From Heterohyrax brucei (lineage: Eukaryota; Chordata; Mammalia; Hyracoidea; Procaviidae), in assembly GCA_028571685.1 (NCBI GenBank), contig CM053143.1, forward strand, positions 143,688,829 to 143,752,828: 64,000 bases of DNA, read 5' to 3'. This document shows positions 55,201 to 60,239 of this stretch, piece after piece. Position 1 is the first letter of the stretch; the number at the start of each line of letters is the position of its first letter. The notes below the pieces were generated by a model. The model searched no databases, was not told where the DNA came from, and saw only the letters and a list, made by a program, of their open reading frames with translations. Made by a program: the position numbers and the translations under genes.

Positions 55201-57314
55201 GCTAACCGAAAGGTCAACAGAATCTTCCAGGCACTCCTTGGAAACCTTCTAGGGTAGTTCTGCTCTGTCGTTTAAGGTCACTATGAATTGGGATCAAAAT
55301 TGACAGCAATGTTTTTTCAGTTACGGGGTAATATTCACAAGTATTTAAAAATAGCATGAACAACATAAGAACAAACAAGCAAAAATAATCATACACAATA
55401 ACACTGGAAGAAAGCCTAAAAACGCAACTCACTGCCATTGAGTTGCTTCTGATCCACAGCAACCCTCTAGGACAGAGCAGAAGTACCCACAGAGTTTCCA
55501 AGAAGTGGCTTGGTACAGCAGAACTGCTGATCTTTCAGTTAGCAGCCAAACGCTTAACCACTGAAAGTAAATCAAAAGGTTAACAAAATGCATTTTTCCC
55601 TTTTACTTCTGAAATTCCACTAAAGGCTGTTATTTCATTTTTTTCACACAGGCCAGTCAGCAAAAGTAATTTAAGGAAGCAGAGTTATCATCATCATCAT
55701 CATCATCATAAAAATCTGAATTTCTATTTTTATAGAACTTTTTCTTGTTCATAAGCTGTTTTCCTCTAGATGTTAACTTTGATTAGTAAATCAACATGGA
55801 ATTTAATGTTAATTGTGAGAGACTCATGAATGGCATCCTAAAATTTTCCCATTCGGAAATGTCCAAGGAATTACAAAAGTTTTCTCCTAATACTAATTTT
55901 ATAAGGAGTGTTATTTGTAGGGACTCATGCTGATTGATTTCCAAACTTACTTCTACCTCTGATATGAAGAGTGAAAGGTCAATCTCTGATGAGGTTTCTG
56001 TATTCCACATGAATTCTGATTGGCTTCTTTTTAATTATCTTTTAATCATTACCTTGAAATGTTATGGAGCTTAGACTTTTATATGCCTACACTGATTTTC
56101 CTTTCAGGCAACAGAATTTCTTTGAGGATAAGGTAATAGCATTCTTTAGCCAGAGACACCAATGGATGCTTACTTTGGAAAACTAGATTTGAGAAAAAGG
56201 TTATGAGAGGGAATAAACAGCATCTAGTGATTTATTCTCTAAATACATACCAACTTTTGAAAGACCAATTTTATAGCTGAAACATAAAACTACAGTTTCT
56301 GATTCGATGATGTTTAACTGGAAGTGACACATTTTCAAGTTAAAGTTGACCACCTTTGAAGTTGTCACAGAAAATGATCTCATGGAAAATTAAAATTGAT
56401 TTGGGTCATGCTACAAAGTGAATTTCAAGCAGATGTATGCAAACAGGGAGATAGTTATACACAAGGAAGCCGCCCCAACAAGTGGTGAATCATCAGTTTT
56501 TCCTTCTTAACTGGAAATGAATTTTCCATGAATTCAAAGCTAAAAATATGACTTAAAAATCTGGCTTTTTTGGGAACTGTAGAACCTTGATGTATTACAG
56601 ACGTACTACATTTTTAGATGGATTGAATTAAAACTAACCCAACTGGTACATGTAAAAGCAATTAGCTCAATGAAACCAACACTTTCTCTTTTGCTTGATG
56701 TAGTGCAGGATGTTGGTATTCTCAGAACTCCCAAAGAAAGCTCCAATTTGGTAAAGAAACCAAGCCAAAACAAACAAAGCCACCCTCTACAAGGCTGCTC
56801 TCACTGGCTATCCTCCTACAGGCAAAATAGCGTAACAGCTCTGAGCCACACTTCCGGAGTTCAAACCCACTTCCCCAAACACAACAAACCGGTAGTGTGA
56901 CTGTGGACAAGTTCCTTAACTTCATCTGTAACAGTATCTAATCCACAGAGTTGGTGGAAGGATTAAACATGCTAACTCAGGTAGAGCAATCAGAACATTG
57001 TAACAAATGCTGAATGAACAGGAGTGCCTCTAGTAATCTTATTATTACCCATACAACAAGACTCATATATTGAAACTCCAAGTTCACTTCAGGAAGTTGA
57101 TTCTTATTTGCATTAGAGACTTTACCTTCTGTCGCGGCTGGTTAGGAGCAGAAACCACTACGGTGTTGCAAATTGCCAGTGCAATGAAGAAGTCGATAAT
57201 ATACAAAGTCTCCAGGGGTGGACTGTGTTCAGTCTCATTGGGTGTGGTAAAGAGCTGAGGTGTTATCTGGGTAAACTTGTTCAAAAGCCTTGTATCTGGC
57301 ACCACATCTGTTTC
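18963..57314 (-). CDS. ATP10D: ATP10D, last 13 coding exons (partial gene): class 5 P4-ATPase lipid flippase
   Basis: Exons in transcript order: 57314-57126, 54715-54106, 53431-53325, 50859-50733, 48517-48333, 44332-44023, 42739-42663, 41036-40911, 37153-36953, 32723-32643, 27575-27471, 22340-22153, 19281-18963. Together 2625 bp, giving 874 residues plus a stop, with every phase matching. P4-ATPases flip lipids to the cytosolic leaflet with a CDC50/TMEM30 subunit; ATP10D is reported to move glucosylceramide at the plasma membrane (family knowledge). Visible hallmarks: [14 protein letters not shown] (nucleotide domain), [24 protein letters not shown] (Mg-binding hinge), then six hydrophobic segments M5-M10. 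The DKTGT phosphorylation exon, M1-M4 and the 5' end lie beyond 64000; I saw no exon between 57315 and 64000. Residue-level agreement with remembered human ATP10D is high and better than with ATP10A or ATP10B. Confidence 0.96.
19441..19580 (-). mobile_element. AfroSINE
   Basis: actgtcaagtcaattccggt, gacagagcagaactacccca, head complement tgtgctacggggctcc. Confidence 0.75.
19777..20855 (-). mobile_element. MaLR-type element: LTR, internal piece, LTR piece
   Basis: 19777-20246 is an MLT1-like LTR in reverse (starts gtattagtctcctatggcca, contains ctctcacaattctggaggcc). 20250-20580 resembles MaLR internal sequence. 20600-20855 repeats the LTR end (tctcttataaggatacatg, aatccaggctcatctccctg). A decayed ERVL-MaLR insertion with no coding capacity; naming is by memory. 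Confidence 0.55.
20860..22150. other. ATP10D intron, no recognised feature
   Basis: Gene-free DNA between the MaLR element and the exon at 22153. I see no nameable repeat apart from low-complexity T/A runs. Confidence 0.45.
22153..22340 (-). CDS. ATP10D: ATP10D exon: M9 and M10
   Basis: A 188-bp exon (phase 0 to 2) with acceptor gtcttgcag and donor gtatgt. It encodes [20 protein letters not shown] (M9), [20 protein letters not shown] (loop) and [18 protein letters not shown] (M10). The open frame continues past the donor, but the CCCAG/GT border and the next exon FVYRVLQGS fix the end. Confidence 0.95.
22577..22767 (+). mobile_element. AfroSINE
   Basis: gaagccctggtggtgcaatg head, cagcagtctgtttctataaa, tail region after gcagttctactctgtcccct. 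Confidence 0.85.
23496..23552 (+). mobile_element. AfroSINE head fragment
   Basis: gaaagccctggctggtgaaa and a diverged anticodon-arm region, cut off where the RTE element begins. Confidence 0.5.
23565..25545 (+). mobile_element. RTE-type LINE, reverse transcriptase part and 3' end, decayed
   Basis: Starts at gatgagatgtggaatgacat and reads, with many stops and shifts, through an RT domain. The catalytic motif is visible as [16 protein letters not shown] near 24787-24836, and the region around 25140-25406 reads [19 protein letters not shown]. It ends with gggttgctatgagttggaac, the tail that AfroSINEs share. Non-functional. Confidence 0.85.
25688..25994 (+). mobile_element. MaLR-type LTR, 3' part
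   Basis: Matches the 3' half of the elements at 3553 and 58619: agaagctcctcatccagggg, gagagaataaacttctgttt, atagcagcaccagatgacg. Confidence 0.6.
25992..26182 (+). mobile_element. AfroSINE (long-middle subfamily)
   Basis: gccactaaccaaaaggttag, tgatttacttctgaaaatca, ggggttgccatgagtccgta. Confidence 0.75.
26522..26702 (+). mobile_element. AfroSINE with T-rich tail
   Basis: ggaaacactggtggcatagt head, tgctaaccaaaaggccagca, tail gagttgaaatcaactcaaca followed by a run of about 15 T. Confidence 0.88.
27471..27575 (-). CDS. ATP10D: ATP10D exon: M7-M8 loop and M8
   Basis: A 105-bp, phase 0-0 exon. The acceptor is tctttgtag and the donor gtgagt. It encodes [20 protein letters not shown] then [15 protein letters not shown], with M8 in the second half. 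Its 5' border (27571-27575) is inside the first unit of a seven-unit minisatellite, so near-copies of the acceptor occur every 38-43 bp in the intron upstream of it. The exon sequence itself is intact. Confidence 0.94.
27571..27857. repeat. seven-unit, about 42-bp minisatellite over an ATP10D splice acceptor
   Basis: Units begin at 27571, 27614, 27653, 27695, 27737, 27775 and 27817 (spacings 43, 39, 42, 42, 38, 42). Each starts taggtctacaaag or a close variant (unit 2 begins tggtctacag) and continues with a purine-rich core and agtggtcttaga. On the minus strand each unit ends with a pyrimidine run and tttgtag or ctgtag, followed by acct or acca, so it copies the 3' splice site of the exon at 27471-27575. 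Unit 1 overlaps the first five exon bases. Confidence 0.92.
28040..29889 (-). mobile_element. L1 LINE, 5'-truncated: ORF2 end and 3' UTR
   Basis: The minus strand at 29247-29883 encodes the ORF2 C-terminus with one frame break near 29450: [38 protein letters not shown], then [10 protein letters not shown]. The 3' UTR runs to a T-run at about 28042-28052 (the poly-A on the minus strand). Non-functional. Confidence 0.9.
30158..30350 (-). mobile_element. AfroSINE (variant with longer body)
   Basis: ctgctgttcagtgaattcca tail complement, ttcagagtagaactgcccat, ggttttcaatggttataatc, ctgccaacctttgagctag. Confidence 0.65.
30402..30441 (-). repeat. short SINE/RTE tail fragment
   Basis: About 40 bp: ccaagtgccgttgagtcaga followed by tccgactcat. 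Similar isolated fragments occur at 33652, 40137 and 57487. Confidence 0.6.
31112..31260 (+). mobile_element. AfroSINE
   Basis: gccctggtggtgcagcggct head, cagttcaaatccaccagctg, tail gagttggaattggctcgaca. Confidence 0.88.
31838..31992 (+). mobile_element. AfroSINE
   Basis: gataccctggtggtgtagta head, gcagttgaaatccaccagaa, tail gggttgtaatcaactcagtg. Confidence 0.88.
32376..32511 (-). mobile_element. AfroSINE
   Basis: attgccattaagtcgcagtg, gacagagtagcactgctcca, ccaaccttttggctagcagc. It ends about 130 bp from the M7 exon donor. Confidence 0.82.
32643..32723 (-). CDS. ATP10D: ATP10D exon: M7
   Basis: An 81-bp, phase 0-0 exon of 27 codons with acceptor atttccag and donor gtgagt. It encodes [20 protein letters not shown] then CFFVPYY, a single hydrophobic segment taken as M7. 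It joins SGQKSE before and [10 protein letters not shown] after, as expected for the ATP10 subfamily. Confidence 0.93.
33065..33345 (+). mobile_element. RTE-type LINE fragment (RT domain)
   Basis: Parallels 24625-24890 of the longer RTE copy: gcataatttaaagtcaggaa, then the catalytic motif as YTDDTT (Ala to Thr change), then ctacagccttcagtatgcat. It stops at a (TA)n run. Confidence 0.8.
33341..33366. repeat. (TA)n microsatellite
   Basis: About 11 TA units, at the end of the RTE fragment. Confidence 0.9.
33652..33692 (-). repeat. short SINE/RTE tail fragment
   Basis: gccaaacgctgttgagtcag followed by atttgactcatgg; no head or body. Confidence 0.5.
33693..34714. other. ATP10D intron, no recognised feature
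   Basis: Gene-free. I see no repeat that I can name here. Confidence 0.45.
34715..34880 (-). repeat. MIR
   Basis: tacatgtgttatcttattta, taaagcaaaggcacgttaaa and accaaccttat fit the reverse MIR core. Confidence 0.6.
35520..35750 (+). repeat. MIR
   Basis: ggttgcactagttactggct, gtgtgacaccggcaa, tttcctcatctactaagttg, ctggcacacagtgggcctta. Confidence 0.75.
35765..35905 (-). mobile_element. L1 3'-end fragment
   Basis: ggtgacagtttacagagcaa and gacagtggttccattcccca resemble the reverse L1 3' UTR seen at 30850-30950. Confidence 0.5.
36140..36433 (-). mobile_element. SINE with tRNA-Gly-like head, second copy
   Basis: On the minus strand the head has agaattctcaccttccatg and agacctgggttcgattccct, a clear tRNA-Gly-like A-to-B-box stretch. 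The body shares gatttccaggccttccttcc with 12885-13236. Confidence 0.75.
36455..36655 (+). repeat. MIR
   Basis: gtgtttggaaccagagaggg, aaattatttcacttctttga, gggtttttgtgaggattaca. Confidence 0.75.
36953..37153 (-). CDS. ATP10D: ATP10D exon: M5 end and M6
   Basis: A 201-bp, phase 0-0 exon with acceptor atccctag and donor gtaagt. It encodes [19 protein letters not shown] (rest of M5 and loop), [20 protein letters not shown] (M6) and [20 protein letters not shown], ending SGQKSE. The SAPP turn in M6 is typical of P4-ATPases. Confidence 0.95.
37345..37460 (-). repeat. MIR
   Basis: ttcccattttacagataaaa, gaagctaggggacatgccca, gataataagtggtaaagcta: the reverse MIR core. Confidence 0.75.
37785..37905 (+). 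repeat. MIR fragment
   Basis: ttaatagtgtgacttcaggc and ttagtttcctgacttgttaa. Confidence 0.6.
37954..38141 (+). mobile_element. AfroSINE (long-middle subfamily)
   Basis: gcccctggggggcacagacg head, ggttcaaacccacctagcag, gttgccatgagttggatcaa tail. Confidence 0.7.
38150..39100. other. ATP10D intron, unresolved
   Basis: No gene. 38200-38420 may be an old DNA-transposon fragment, but I cannot place it. The rest looks unique. Confidence 0.4.
39109..39290 (+). mobile_element. AfroSINE with T/G-rich tail
   Basis: gaaaaccctggtagtatagt head, gcagttcagatccaccaggc, tail gagttggaatcaactcaata, then a ttttgttttg run. Confidence 0.9.
39888..40083 (-). mobile_element. AfroSINE (variant with longer body)
   Basis: tgctgtcaagttggttctga tail complement and ttaaccactatgccaccagg head complement. 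Confidence 0.75.
40137..40178 (-). repeat. short SINE/RTE tail fragment
   Basis: aagccgagtgccgtcaagtc followed by tgatccgactcatg; isolated, no head or body. Confidence 0.6.
40782..40877. repeat. perfect tandem duplication, 2 x 48 bp
   Basis: Copies 40782-40829 and 40830-40877 are identical and start cagtgccagggacttcct. They lie in the ATP10D intron, about 33 bp beyond the donor of the M5 exon. Perfect identity implies a recent event or an assembly artefact. Confidence 0.92.
40911..41036 (-). CDS. ATP10D: ATP10D exon: start of M5
   Basis: A 126-bp, phase 0-0 exon with acceptor ccaatgcag and donor gtatgt. It encodes [20 protein letters not shown], then [20 protein letters not shown] and NV. 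Membrane segment M5 begins at [10 protein letters not shown]; its Lys is characteristic of P4-ATPases. A perfect 48-bp tandem duplication lies about 33 bp past the donor in the intron. Confidence 0.95.
41821..41975 (-). mobile_element. AfroSINE
   Basis: attaccactgagtcaattcc, gacagagtagaactgcccca, ctgtgccaccagggcg. Confidence 0.88.
42110..42611 (-). mobile_element. LTR-like repeat, same superfamily as 50170-50680
   Basis: Starts tgtcttagcctgggttcctg and has gagcaaaaccagtgga near one end and ccaagttgacacataacttt near the other. The reverse complement of 50170-50680 has the same layout, so the two are in opposite orientation. Strand is assigned by that comparison; the family is not certain. Confidence 0.45.
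42663..42739 (-). CDS. ATP10D: ATP10D exon: GDGANDV hinge motif
   Basis: A 77-bp exon with acceptor cttgtaaag and donor gtgagt. It encodes [20 protein letters not shown] then GQEGMQ. The two Asp residues of GDGAND coordinate Mg during phosphorylation and dephosphorylation in P-type ATPases. It was found by joining to the flanking exons; too short to stand out as an open frame. Confidence 0.96.
42790..42858 (-). mobile_element. SINE/RTE tail fragment
   Basis: ttgctgagtcagtagtgacc then gaccctacgtacagcagcac. Confidence 0.45.
43240..43660 (+). repeat. L2 LINE 3' region, diverged
   Basis: ttctcactatctgataaact, cctgaacgtaagtttcctaa and gtacctagaaggtactgtaa follow the order of the mammalian L2 3' end. 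Confidence 0.55.
44023..44332 (-). CDS. ATP10D: ATP10D exon: P-domain insert and core
   Basis: A 310-bp exon with acceptor gtttcaag and donor gtgagt. It begins [16 protein letters not shown] and passes through a variable Gln/Pro-rich loop. It then reads [17 protein letters not shown] and [20 protein letters not shown], ending LAV plus one base, which joins the next exon to give [21 protein letters not shown] is the conserved P4 form of the core P-domain motif. Confidence 0.96.
44630..44775 (+). repeat. MIR
   Basis: gatgcttgaccttaggcaaa and tttgaaaaatgggtatatta. Confidence 0.7.
44940..45135 (+). repeat. L2 LINE 3' region
   Basis: ccctagttagtgagttcttt and gcacctgatacatatttgtt match the L2 end. 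Confidence 0.55.
45407..45762 (+). mobile_element. MaLR-type LTR
   Basis: Starts tatggattgaaccgtgctcc (MLT1-like start). It contains ggagctttcttcagagccag and ends cagccctagattaccagg. Confidence 0.65.
46041..46222 (+). mobile_element. AfroSINE (long-middle subfamily)
   Basis: ggagccctggtgatgcagtg head, cagaaagacctggtgacctg middle, tail gagttaagattgagtcgatg. Confidence 0.85.
46303..46382 (-). mobile_element. tail fragment of tRNA-Gly-type SINE
   Basis: gtagagtcagttccgactca, caacagaatgaaacattcat. Confidence 0.5.
46660..46870 (-). repeat. MIR
   Basis: acatgccaggcatcatttta, tcccatattatagctatgga and gtaacttctcaaggtcacag in reverse MIR order. Confidence 0.75.
47078..47262 (-). mobile_element. AfroSINE (variant with longer body)
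   Basis: gttgtcttcaagtcaattct, gccagagcagaattgtgttc, actaacctttcagctagcaa. Confidence 0.7.
47471..47611 (+). mobile_element. AfroSINE, internally deleted, with 28-T tail
   Basis: Head cagctgctaaccaaagggct is joined almost directly to tail cagaatcaactcagtggcaa. 47582-47609 is an uninterrupted T run. Confidence 0.8.
47620..48330. other. ATP10D intron, no recognised feature
   Basis: Contains a short CA-rich stretch at about 47748-47790; otherwise nothing recognised. Confidence 0.45.
48333..48517 (-). CDS. ATP10D: ATP10D exon: P domain with TGD motif
   Basis: A 185-bp exon with acceptor gttctag and donor gtgagt. It encodes [20 protein letters not shown] and [20 protein letters not shown], and ends FILNTQSK in phase 0. 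IEDRLQ and [10 protein letters not shown] are canonical P-type ATPase P-domain motifs. Confidence 0.96.
49059..49230 (+). mobile_element. AfroSINE
   Basis: gaaaccctggtaatgtagtg head, gttcaaatccaccaggcgct, tail tgggatcaacttggtggtgg. Confidence 0.88.
49535..49705 (+). mobile_element. MER5-type (hAT-Charlie) DNA transposon remnant
   Basis: caacgcttctcagctttggt, gaaccacacagggagctttt, aatctctgggaacgggattc, aattctaatgtgcacctaag follow the MER5A order. Confidence 0.7.
49785..49965 (+). repeat. MIR
   Basis: gaccttggagtcagatagac, ttaacatgtgacttggcact, aagactgaaagagacaatgt. Confidence 0.75.
50048..50145 (+). repeat. unclassified repeat pair, copy A
   Basis: Shares cctgacagtgaagtct and the following roughly 90 bp with 51865-51985. 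Both end in a T run. Confidence 0.5.
50170..50680 (+). mobile_element. LTR-like repeat
   Basis: About 510 bp bounded by tgtaatggtt and a tail with cactggttttgcttctttag. It contains gtgtggcctgcgtgaaatgt. Related, in opposite orientation, to 42110-42611. Confidence 0.5.
50733..50859 (-). CDS. ATP10D: ATP10D exon: linker to P domain
   Basis: A 127-bp exon (phase 0 to 1) with acceptor ttcccatag and donor gtgcgt. It encodes [20 protein letters not shown], then [10 protein letters not shown] and ends LENQLTLL plus one base of Gly. The donor gtgcgt is weaker than the usual gtaagt or gtgagt but still has the GT. Confidence 0.94.
51000..51860. other. ATP10D intron, no recognised feature
   Basis: Gene-free and mostly unique-looking. 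Confidence 0.45.
51865..51988 (+). repeat. unclassified repeat pair, copy B
   Basis: See 50048-50145. Ends in a run of about 16 T at 51971-51986. Confidence 0.5.
51990..53320. other. ATP10D intron, no recognised feature
   Basis: No exon or nameable repeat seen between the repeat copy and the exon at 53325. Confidence 0.45.
53325..53431 (-). CDS. ATP10D: ATP10D exon: nucleotide-domain end
   Basis: A 107-bp exon (phase 1 to 0). The acceptor is ttacttcag and the donor gtaaga. It reads (D)[18 protein letters not shown], then [17 protein letters not shown]. The [10 protein letters not shown] strand is a conserved P4-ATPase element. Confidence 0.95.
53677..53763 (+). mobile_element. AfroSINE, internally deleted
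   Basis: gatggtgcagtggttacgag head, then directly ctactctgccctataaggtg and tail gagttggaattgacagcaat. Confidence 0.75.
53830..53990 (-). repeat. MIR
   Basis: gttaggtaccttatcaagac and gatttgaacctaggtctctg. Confidence 0.65.
54106..54715 (-). CDS. ATP10D: ATP10D exon: nucleotide-binding domain
   Basis: The largest exon seen (610 bp, 203 codons plus one base), with acceptor ttcatag and donor gtaggt. It opens [19 protein letters not shown] Ser-rich, poorly conserved linker follows (about residues 25-110 of the exon), then [35 protein letters not shown] and [13 protein letters not shown]. The ESPDEAAL and KGAD motifs bind ATP in this family. The exon ends ASA with a base completed by the next exon. 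Overlapping open frames on the + strand are its shadows. Confidence 0.96.
55163..55318 (+). mobile_element. AfroSINE
   Basis: ggaaaccctggtggtgcact head, gctgctaaccgaaaggtcaa, tail gaattgggatcaaaattgac. Confidence 0.88.
55422..55563 (-). mobile_element. AfroSINE
   Basis: actgccattgagttgcttct, ctaggacagagcagaagtac, gatctttcagttagcagcca. Confidence 0.85.
55690..55712. repeat. (ATC)n microsatellite
   Basis: Seven to eight consecutive atc triplets. Confidence 0.9.
55715..56830. other. ATP10D intron, no recognised feature
   Basis: AT-rich unique-looking DNA without exon signals that I could support. Confidence 0.45.
56835..57025 (+). repeat. MIR
   Basis: gtagtgtgactgtggacaag, ccttaacttcatctgtaaca, gtggaaggattaaacatgct. 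Confidence 0.75.
57126..57314 (-). CDS. ATP10D: ATP10D exon: P-domain to N-domain segment
   Basis: A 189-bp, phase 0-0 exon. The acceptor atctttcag lies just downstream (in transcript terms) of an AT-rich repeat; the donor is gtaaag. It encodes [14 protein letters not shown], a variable loop, then [18 protein letters not shown] and ends NQPRQK. The [11 protein letters not shown] stretch is hydrophobic, but in P4-ATPases it belongs to the cytosolic core after the phosphorylated Asp, not the membrane. This is the most 5' ATP10D exon in the window. Confidence 0.94.
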
Positions 57315-57324
57315 CTGAAAGATG

Positions 57325-57485
57325 TGTCATTAATATAATATGATATGACATAATACGTGATACAACATGATACAACATGATATAACATATGTGATACAAT
57401 GTAATATAATGGCAATAACATGCAACAGTAATATAATAATATAACAACATAATGTAACATAATATAACACAACACAATATAATAT
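57325..57485. repeat. AT-rich degenerate tandem repeat beside an ATP10D acceptor
   Basis: Built of ata-aca-tga variants (gatacaacatgatacaacat and similar). It starts about 10 bp from the exon border at 57314 and so forms the intron end just upstream of that splice acceptor. Confidence 0.85.
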
Positions 57486-57486
57486 G

Positions 57487-57513
57487 AGCCAAGTCAAGTG
57501 CCGTCGAGTGTCA
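57487..57513 (-). repeat. short SINE/RTE tail fragment
   Basis: gccaagtcaagtgccgtcga; isolated. Confidence 0.5.
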
Positions 57514-57519
57514 TAATAA

Positions 57520-58550
57520 TAAATATCTAAAAATTATTTTAAATCAGTAAGAGAAGTATCTCTTATAAACAGAATCTATAAAGTATGAGATAATAAGATT
57601 AATTTTTCTAAAAAGACTAGTGTGTATACGGTGTCATGGGAAGGGAGATTAGTGAGATAAAAGATGTAATAAAAATAAAATGGAAAACCTGGACTATACA
57701 AATACCCACAATAATGGAAGCTATCTTGAGCATTATCTTTAAACTGAATGCGAGACAGGAATAACACCTTACACCAGAAGTTGGATGTATGTTGTTTCAC
57801 TTTGACATACACTGTCCAAGGTCTGTTCTATGGTGTTCAGCCTTATACCTTGCCCATTGTCACCCAGCAGCAGTTAGTGGGGTCAATTCACATCAAAGCG
57901 ACAGCATTAATTGTATCACATTATTTTAACAAAATGATTTATGACTCAAGTCTTTATTATCACAGAAATGAACCCCCCAAGTAACAATTACTATAAGCAG
58001 ACTAACATATTTAATTAGCATCTCCTAGTAATATCCTTTGGGACTTTAATAAGTGTTCTACTAAGATATTTCTGATCATCAAACATTTAATAACTGTGCT
58101 GCTACCCTCCTCTTAAAGATTCTTGGTAAAAAATTGATTGTAAAAGTTCTGTTAATAAAAACAAACAAAAATTGTTTAACATAGTGCTTCCCACACTTAT
58201 TTGAGAATACTATTTTTATTTTTTATTTTTTTATTTGCTATGACTGAGTGAGAATACTGGTTTTAACAAAAGAGTGTTGTAGTATAATGTGTTTATAATC
58301 CAGTGACATACAGTCAACTGCTTTAAGAAATTTTTGGCTAAGTCAAAATAAGAACCATCAGCTTGGAATCAAGTTTTCTCAAAAGTATCACTTTATTCCA
58401 GAGGAGTCCAGGACACAGTGGGCCTGCACAGAGCACTGGTTTCAAGAAAGCTAGAAGAGTTGATTTAGGAAAAAAGAGTCAAACATGGAGGTGTGCAATA
58501 GTGAAGTCAGAAGAACCTGGCTTGTATTCTGTATTTAGGAGTTGCTGAAA
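57520..58550. other. ATP10D intron, no recognised gene
   Basis: AT-rich. A short stretch at 58203-58262 resembles an L1 3' end (ctatgactgagtgagaatac). Confidence 0.45.
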
Positions 58551-58554
58551 GGAA

Positions 58555-59235
58555 ACACAGGCTTGGAATTACATGGGCTTGAGTTCAGGTCCTAACTCCA
58601 CTGGGATTAGATGGCTACTGTCATAGATGGATTTGTATTCACCCAAAAAAATAATGTGTAGAAATGTGGCTGGGCCAGGATTCCTGGTATTGTGTAATGT
58701 TACTCCATTCTGTCTGAATCCCCCTGCCCCAGTGATGTTAAGAAGAGTGGATGTGTGGCAGCTGTTATTGGTGAGGCAGGACTCAACGTGTAAGACTGTT
58801 TGTGCCTTGAGGCAGTCTTCTAAGGTAAAAAGCACAGAAGCCAACAGGGACATTTGAGGACTTCATACCAACAAAAAGCTATGCCAGGAGCTGAGCGCAT
58901 CCTTTGGAAAGGGACTAGGGTCCCTGAACCTCAGAAGCCTCCAGTCCAGAGGAAGATTGAGGACAAGGACCTTCCTCCAGATCCAGCAGAGAACATTCCC
59001 CTGGAGCTGACATCCTGAATTTAGACTTTGAGCCTAGCGGACTGTGACAAAATAAAGTTTCTCTTTTTAAAGCCATCCACTGTGGTATCTCTGTTAAAGC
59101 AGCACTAGATGACTACAACAGTGATCTCAGGTAATTTACCTAACCTAATGAACACCATTATCCTCTTCCATAAAAGGGTAAAACTAACAGCTGTCTCCGA
59201 AAGGTGCTGTACCAAGTAAACGAGATAAAGTGCAA
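58555..59235 (+). repeat. MIR split by an LTR
   Basis: The MIR-like halves 58555-58618 (gggcttgagttcaggtccta) and 59122-59235 (gtaatttacctaacctaatg) continue each other across the LTR at 58619-59120. Confidence 0.5.
58619..59120 (+). mobile_element. MaLR-type LTR
   Basis: Starts tgtcatagatggatttgtat. It contains gacaaggaccttcctccaga and gacaaaataaagtttctctt and ends aagcagcactagatgactac. The closest relative in the window is 3553-4023. Confidence 0.65.
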
Positions 59236-59239
59236 GATG

Positions 59240-60235
59240 AGACAAGAAAACAAGTGTCCGAATAATTTAAGGATCCTTTTCCTTCACAAATAAGACTCTC
59301 ACCTTCAGGCATGTTATCAGGCTCACAATGGGTTTAGAAGGTTCCAGTTGTCTGCTGTGACAAAGAATTTCTATCTAAATACACCAGTTTCTCCTGTCTT
59401 GTATTATTTGATCCAGCAGTATGTGACTCTTGATGGAACTCATAGCCACCCATCTGGTGGCCATTCATGAATGGGTCTGCCACATACTCAGAGAACAACC
59501 CTGGCCTCAAGGGCCACCTTGCCGAGTCAGCAGACAAGAGTGACCAAGTCTAAGAATATCATTCAGTGCTTCCTCAGCCAAGGAATGGCTGGGAAGATTA
59601 TGCGGTGTTTTATCAAGGTCCATGATTAAGGTGTGACCTAACTGTTGGTGAGATTTTATGTATGTGGCAAGTACTTCCAAAGGCCTCCTTCTCAAAATGT
59701 TCAGAGCACACAGTAAGCAAAAACACAGTTCCACAATAAAATAAGTTTAAAAAAGCATTGAACATGAACAGCTTTATTTATTGCAGCATATCTCAAGGTA
59801 TAAATGGTATTTAGAATATCCAAGAAGAGGCTACCATGGACAGACTCTCTGAGTTACTTTGTTTTAAAGTCCTTTGTTCCTAGAATTCATTTAGGGCTGA
59901 GTTAGAGAACTCAGAAGCAGCTAGTGATTTCACTGCATCAATGATCTCAGCACTGAGGGACAAGCAGCTTCAGGACAGTACTCTACTGCACTCTGAGGTT
60001 GACTTAAGATTAGTGAAAAGTCTGTAGCTTCTGCCTCTGTGGTAAATGCTACTGATGTAGGTCGATGTGATGTGTCATTCAGGGGATTAGGTGGCTGCTG
60101 GATGCATCTGTCAGTCTGTCCTATGGGGGCTTGCATGTCGTGGTGATGCTGGAAGCTGGGTCACTGGTACTCAAGTATCAGCAGTCTCACCCATGGTGGA
60201 CAGACTGCAGTTAAAGCTTCCAGACTAATTAAGAC
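59240..60235. other. ATP10D intron, no recognised feature
   Basis: No exon found. The upstream ATP10D exon with DKTGT should lie farther right, outside the window. Confidence 0.45.
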
Positions 60236-60239
60236 AGAC

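Noticed and set aside
59334..59537. Possible upstream ATP10D exon on the - strand
   Set aside because: The translation shows none of the expected class 5 P4-ATPase motifs and no matching splice phase to the 57314 acceptor was found.
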